Assembly (NCBI RefSeq): GCF_040807025.1
Contig: NC_090945.1
Span: 50,779,588-50,843,587, forward strand
Direction: 5' to 3'
DNA: 64,000 nucleotides
DNA from: Struthio camelus
Taxonomy: Eukaryota > Chordata > Aves > Struthioniformes > Struthionidae
Shown: piece by piece, positions 58,226-64,000 of the stretch
Position numbering within the stretch: the stretch's first letter is position 1
How the letters are laid out: every line of letters begins with the position of its first letter
Made by a program: the position numbers and the translations under genes
The notes under the pieces: model-generated
Database searches by the model: none
The model's input: only the letters and a program-made list of their open reading frames with translations
What the model was told of the DNA's origin: nothing

Positions 58226-58489
58226 CCGTGGCGTGTCTTTAGAGGTGAGCAAAAGTGATGCAGCCTCAGCTGGCATTCCACTTTGAAACAGAGAATCCAC
58301 AGTGTTTGCATTGAAACTTGGTATTAGTAGAAAATGCTGTCGTAGCAGCTTCTTCCCTTGGTTTCTGCAAGTGACTGACTTCTGGCTGCCTAGTTTGCAC
58401 CCTGACCACGAAGCCCTGGCAGGGTTAGTGGGGTGGCTGTTCGCACTGCAGCAAGCGTAACCCTGCATTCGGCCTAGCCTGCAACCTCA
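58226..58489 (+). other. STOX2: STOX2 intron 1, short unique stretch
   Basis: Nothing recognisable. Confidence 0.5.
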
Positions 58490-58595
58490 CTGTTACCCCT
58501 ATTTCAGAAATCGATGAGCAGACACTGGGAGGCTGTATGACTTGACCAAGATCCTATTGCAAATCCAAATTTTGTAGCGGGAAGCTAGAAAAAAG
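58490..58595 (-). repeat. MIR-like (CORE-SINE) fragment
   Basis: TTACCCCTATTTCAGAAATC, GATGAGCAGACACTGGGAGG and ATGACTTGACCAAGATCCTA, then TTGCAAATC, follow the reverse complement of MIR (ccattttacagatgaggaaactgaggc, gacttgcccaaggtcacacagcaaat). Confidence 0.7.
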
Positions 58596-59129
58596 AAATC
58601 TTTGGTCCCGACCGGAGCCTGCTGAGCCCGAGTGGGGCACCTCTTCCTGTGGTTAGGGGTTCAGCTCTGCACGCGGGGGAAGGCGAGGAGCCGGCAGAGG
58701 AAAGCTTGTGGCCGGTGGCCCCAGGGCCAGCATCGGCAGCTTGGGCGGCAGCCGTGAATTGATCTGCAGTCCTCGCCAACACCTCCTGGTTTTGTGGTTG
58801 TGCTTTTACTGACTCCGGGGGCCTGTTCTGGGAGGCGGAGCACGAGGAGTGAGAGGAAACCTTGTGAAAATGTTGTGTGTGTGGGTGAATATATATTATA
58901 TACGCAGTCTAAAAAGTCAGCAGGAACAGGTCTTAAATCCTTGGCGTTTGCGTAAGAATTTCGGAGCTGTTTATGGAAGGAAGGTGGTTAGGAGCGATAA
59001 CTGCTTAGAAAGGAGAAACCTGACAGAGTTACTGCAGTTCTCGTCCCCCGAATAACGGGTAGATGTAGTAAGATCCTATTTGCAATCCTGTTCCCGACAA
59101 CTTTGTCCTGCCAGTCTGTGGGAGCAGCT
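58596..59129 (+). other. STOX2: STOX2 intron 1, continued
   Basis: GC-rich up to about 58850, then ordinary sequence. No gene is recognised. Confidence 0.5.
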
Positions 59130-59350
59130 TGGGTTACTTACCGTGAGGGCTGGCGCAGCTCTGCCGCCTGCCTGCCTGCCTCGCTGGCCCCCCGGTCGGT
59201 CCGAAACGGAGATGCGCGCTGGTGGCCGCCGCCGCAGGCAAGAGGGATGGCTGGCGGGCCGGGACACGGGGCCGGGCGCAGCGGCGCGGGCCGCTAGGGG
59301 CCCCCCCAGGCGCGGGAACGGCGCTGGGGACTCACCTGGCGTGTGAGCCA
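59130..59350. promoter_or_regulatory. Intronic CpG-rich patch, possible alternative promoter
   Basis: CpG-dense sequence (GGTGGCCGCCGCCGCAGG, GGGCGCAGCGGCGCGGGCCG) with a CCTG triple repeat at about 59166-59180 lies within AT-leaning intron. A GGCAAGAG word at 59236-59243 and CACCTGGCGTGTGAGC near 59334 are weak donor-like signals. Open frames here show no STOX2 peptide. Confidence 0.35.
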
Positions 59351-62300
59351 GGGAGCGCGCAGATCTCTCGGCTGGTTCAGGAGACGAGTGGGTTCGTTCC
59401 CTTTCGTGGGCTCTCCGAGGCTTGGATAGATAAGGTTTAAAGGAACTCGTGAAAGGGGCGGAATACCTTTTCTTTTTTTTTTTTTTTCCCCTTTAAATGT
59501 GAAGCAAAATACAGGCGTCTGCTTCCAGCCGCGCTTGCAGACGATGGGTCTGAGCAAGCACAGCGGAGGCAGATTTGCTGCCGCCCTGGCAGAAGCGGGT
59601 GAAACGGGCGACACCGCGCGTCGGGTTGTGTTAGCGATTCAGAAAGCGTCCGGCTTGTCCTCCCGTTCCCAGGCTCTGCTTGTCGTGCCGGCAGAGTGCT
59701 TTTTGTTTTGTTTTGTTTTGTTTTTACAAGCTTCATTTCTTGTGGGTTAAAATCAGTGTAGCAGAAAAGAGGATGGAGTAAATGTCTTGTAGCTCTGTGT
59801 TTTTGTGACACCTTTGGCACAGGTTACCACGATAGTGCCCTCGACAAACCGAACTGAGCTGGAGCACGGGAAAACGGGCGCAGGTCTGGCCCCAGCGGTG
59901 GACAGAGGCAAATCCCTCTTTACCGCTCATCTGCAGCGCGGCCTCGGGAGTTCCAAAAATTTGCGCTGCTCTCTGTGAACGTTGGTCTCTCTGCTGCCAT
60001 AAAATGCAAGACTGCACAAAGTGGAGAGTATTATCTCTGTCTGCTAGCTATGGATTATTTTAGTCTGTGTCTGCTTGTCACGTTCCTCAAGAAATCTGCG
60101 CCCCTTTAGGTTGCAGATGCTTATTCCCTGTTCTCTTCCTTTCTTTTTCCTCTCTTTTCAACTGTGAGTCTCCTACTTTGTTTTTTTTTCCTTTCCTACA
60201 GTTCCCACATCCTGTAGTATTAGTGGGTCAGGCTGCCTGTAGATTCAGCTATACCAGTACTTTGTGTCTTGCTTTGCTTCTCATCTTGATGATTTTCTTT
60301 GCAATTGTGACGGCTTTAAAGCAGAGTAGAGTGGTGGTCTGAAAATTTCAGCTGTGTAAATTTATCATACGGATTGTGTTTGGCCATTGCAAAGTATATT
60401 TGACAGCCCTAAGCTAAGTGGCTAAACGGCTTTGTGATTTATAGAGCACTTAGAGAGGAAACATAATTATTCATTTGCTTCATCAAAACAAAGAAGTTCA
60501 CTGTTAATGACGATAGTTCATCATAGCTGGGTTGCCTTGACATAGCGCGAGATGCGGGAACGGCGACTGAGCTCTCGAGAGATCCCGGATACCTGAGCCG
60601 GAGCTGTCCGGATGCTCAGCGCACCCGGTCACCCAGCGTCGCTGGGCGCTCGTAGTCTTCCCCAGCAGTGCTGCTGGCTGCTGCTGCGGACTGGAAACTG
60701 GGACATTTTGGTCCATCTCAATAGGGTTGTTCTCACCTTAACACAGGCTGACTTTTTAAAAAAAATTTTTTTAAATGTTTTTTTCTTTTTATCTCTGAAT
60801 TGCATTTTATATGCAGTTGTTTGGTTTGTCATTTTGTTGTTTCAAACAGCTGTTCCTCATTGACCAAAATAAGGTAGCATGAGAGTGCTGAAACTTTGGG
60901 GGCTCTCTCTATCTGGATTTAACACTGTGTGAATTATTTTTGCTTTATTTTGTTTTTCCATGAGAGTAATCTTGCCTTTGTTTTAAATGGCAGTACTTTC
61001 AAATGAAATAAGAGGCCAGTATGTATGTGAATATCACTGAATATATTTCTGCAGTCATTGGACACAATCCTGTAAGCAGAGTATATGCTGTATAAAGTAT
61101 ATGCAATAGTAAGTATTATGCACTTAAAAACTCTGTCCAAAGCTCTTTTTCCATGTAGATTAACCCAACACTATTACTGTGATGCATTACTTTACATTCA
61201 GAACCTTTATTGAATTCTGGGCAAACATTTCTGAAATGTGAAAATGATATATATAATCACTTAGACTATATCTACAAACACATGTAATCAGCTGATGCAA
61301 AGCAAGTGTCATAGTGTTCTACTCTTTTTTTAACCTCTCCAAAATTAAGTTTTAAAGTAAACTTTTTTTTTTTTAGTTTAGAGGCACACCAAATCACAGA
61401 TTTTTCGATATATATGTGTTACTCTTTTAATTTAAGTATGACAACACTAGGAATGTGCTTTTTAGCTGAAACCTGAGCTCCCAAGTTTCAGCCTGACAGC
61501 AAGACTTTATATATGCGTTTTTAAGCCTGTAAAAACATGGAGGTAGAAGTTCTGGTAAACTATATTTTACTATGTTGCAGTAACACTGACTGTAATGCTT
61601 GTCTGCACAGCTCACCATCTGCCTGTCTCTTCTCCCCCACTTTTTTTTCTCTTTATATTGTTTAGGTGTGAATGACTGTGCCTAAACAACACGCTGGCTT
61701 TGTATATACAACATCTTCTAATATTTAAAAATAAAAATATGCAAGGTGAAAAACGGCAGCAAAGTCCTAAATTTAAATGTGTTAGAGATGAGAATAACGG
61801 TAAAAGGGAAGCAAAGCCTTCGTGATCCATAGCTTTAAAAGATGCAAGAAAAAACATTTCTCCTAGCTCACTTTCCCATAAAGAATGTCTCTATGTGGCC
61901 ATGGCTGAAACAGGGTATCTTGAAGAGCACTGTCAAAGGGGCATGGGCATTGGCTAGCTTGCAGAATATTTTTTATTCTGGACTCCTTTTTGGAACCCAT
62001 TTTCTCTCTATCCACTTCTATTTATTTTAGTTTAAAATGTACACATATATCCCCTTTTTTACAGCTGCAAGGTCCACCTGAGGTGAAGTGGTGAAAAATG
62101 ACAGGCAAGCAAGTGGCCTGGGCTGTGGGCGGTCTGGAGGGAATAATGCTGCTTTTGAAGCTGCTAAACCTCTCGACGGTCATTTTAAAACATTTGGCTG
62201 TTGAGAGGAGAGGGGAATCACAGGCGCAGACCTTGCCGGAGCACCCTGTGGGCATCAATAGAGAAAACCTTGGTCAGACCTAGTGATTTCTCCTCCTCCC

Positions 62301-64000
62301 ACTGCTTCGTTCCCAAGTCTACCTGGTTGTTCATTTTTTAACTTTTTTATTCTCCTGCTGTTTTAGCTGTATTCCTTCATCTCCCTCTTTTTGCTCCACT
62401 CCCTGTTGTCTGTGGCCCTTCTGACTCTCCTTATTTCTTGGTTGTTCCCTATTCCCCCCCACTGGATCCTGCAATTTCCAGGCGCTCTCCTGCCCCGGGG
62501 GTTGCCGCACCTTGCACTCCTCCCTGCTCCTTCATCGCATCTTCCAGCCCTGCCAGGGGCATTTCCTCGCAGTGCGCTCTTCTTCTCTGAGCTCAATTCT
62601 TGCTCTGTCTGGTTCCTGGGGGGATTTTACACACCCGTTTCCAACTTCCTCTTCTCTTATGGGAGGTTTTGATCTTCCCATCTTCTAGGAGGGAAACTGA
62701 AAGCTCTCATCCATCAGTAGTAGCCTGATTGCCTCTTCTTACTGGCTGGTCTTCAGCAACTGGCTTGCTCACACAGCCTTTTTCCTTCATTTTCTTTTCT
62801 TGGGGCCAACTGCTGTTTCCCCCATGCCTCTTAACTCCAGAGCTGCTTCTCTTGCCTTTTGCAGAGCCGTCCATCCCTCTTCTCCTTCTTGTCCTCTCTG
62901 GCTCTCCTGTAAGGACAGTGCTCCACGACTAGTTCAAGGACTCCTCCACAGCTGTGTCGCACAGTTGCGCGCCCCATTCCTGGGAGGAGGAACGATCCCC
63001 AGGATCAGAAGAGCAACCTGAAGCAAGCAGACTGGCGCGCAGCAGTTTACTACCCAGCAGATGGGAGTAAAATGTCAAGCCAGCTTCGTTAGTAATGGAA
63101 CAAAGGAGATAATAAAGATGGTTATAATTATCCAGAGGAACTGGAGTGGAAACCACAAGAAAGCAAAACGTGGATAGCGCAAGACAGAGGTTTGGCAGTA
63201 GGAATGAATGGTGGGAGGTGCGATGGAGCCTAACCCGGTCGCTAGTAGGAGCTGACGGGGACTGCGTTTCTGCAGCAGGTCAGGCCAGTTTAAGCCATCT
63301 TGCCCTTTCCTGTGATCCCACTCCGTGCTGTGGCACCAGTGCTTGTCTGACCATTTGGAGGCCTCTGTTAGCTTCACTGTAGTGGGCCAGGCCACCAAAA
63401 CCTGATGTTTTTGGGCGGACCCCACACAAGTCCTGCTGAATGCCAGTGTGAGAGCAAGGGACGGGGTGCAAACATGCAGCCAGGGGCATGGTTACCTGGG
63501 GAGGAGGGCAAGACCCCAGAGCATTGCTGGTTTAAATCAGCTTAAACTGTCCTGGAGGCAGACCCAGCGGAGTACAGAGGTCCCTGAGCCGGGGCTGACT
63601 GGGTCAGTCACCCGACATGATGTAGCAGTGCGCCGGCACGGGTGCAGGAGCGTCTCCGTCCTGCGCCGCCGCGAGTGCATCCGTGCTGTCTGCAGCCCCT
63701 GTCAGGTCCCTGCACGGCATCGCGCCCTGGTGCTGTGCAAAGGCAGCACCCCTTCTGAGCCCGTGCTGCTCTGCACGGAGTCAGCACTCCCGGCCTGGAG
63801 GGCTGCATGCGCTGGTGTATCAGCGACACCGAGAACGGAGATCGGCTCCCCTTCATCTTCTGGTCGTCTTCCGCTGGAGCTCCCTGCTCATCTGGCAAAC
63901 AGATATAAACTAAACTTCACAGTAGGTAAGCACAAATAGATGTCCCTGGCTCACAAATGGAAAAAATGACATTTTGAAAAGCTTCTCATTTATTATCATG
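59351..64000 (+). other. STOX2: STOX2 intron 1, distal part of the window
   Basis: No exon is recognised. It contains T-runs (59469-59487), a TTTTG repeat at 59702-59722, a strong acceptor-like sequence at about 60180-60201, A/T homopolymers near 60757-60772, a pyrimidine-rich stretch 62340-62930, and a GC-rich end region 63590-63880 with open frames of no known family. Confidence 0.5.

Noticed and set aside
63448..63939. 163-codon open frame at the window end
   Set aside because: No recognisable domain, an overlapping frame on the minus strand, and a GC-rich context.

Overview
The window looks like vertebrate nuclear DNA, most likely from a bird. Its genes are split into short exons with GT/AG borders. 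It carries several decayed CR1 LINE fragments and a few MIR-like (CORE-SINE) fragments, but little young repeat. Only two protein-coding genes can be supported, both on the + strand. This is the TRAPPC11-STOX2 order that I recall from amniote chromosomes. I see no bacterial-type operons, CRISPR arrays, intact mobile elements or recognisable tRNA/rRNA genes.

Bases 1 to about 4470 hold the 3' end of TRAPPC11, a subunit of the TRAPP vesicle-tethering complex. Four exons (304-395, 1270-1403, 1864-2031, 3486-3530) join in frame to encode about 145 C-terminal residues ending in a TAA stop. A 3' UTR with several AATAAA signals follows.

Bases 4471 to about 20985 are intergenic. They contain microsatellites, homopolymer stacks, a possible fold-back repeat near 8.6-8.95 kb, two perfect inverted repeats (15.08 and 16.11 kb), degenerate amniote repeats near 17.2-17.5 kb, and stretches that read like conserved non-coding DNA.

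A CpG island at about 20985-22260 holds the promoter and first coding exon of a storkhead-box gene, called here as STOX2 (CDS 21468-21816, phase-1 donor). A 7-codon upstream ORF ends 4 bases before its start codon. No later STOX2 exon is recognisable, so 21817-64000 is read as the 5' part of one very long first intron. The intron contains smaller CpG-rich patches (27.8, 30.1 and 59.2 kb) that could be alternative promoters, CR1 fragments in both orientations (36.25, 39.49, 55.02 and 57.87 kb), MIR-like fragments (48.1 and 58.5 kb), an ungapped duplicated segment of about 95 bp (43.07 and 44.49 kb), and pyrimidine-rich tracts.

The two genes have no direct functional link. TRAPPC11 acts in ER-to-Golgi traffic and autophagy, and STOX2 is a winged-helix nuclear protein. 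No previously undescribed gene system is convincingly visible. The points most worth checking are the STOX2 uORF and first-exon isoform, the intronic CpG patches, and the candidate enhancer palindromes.
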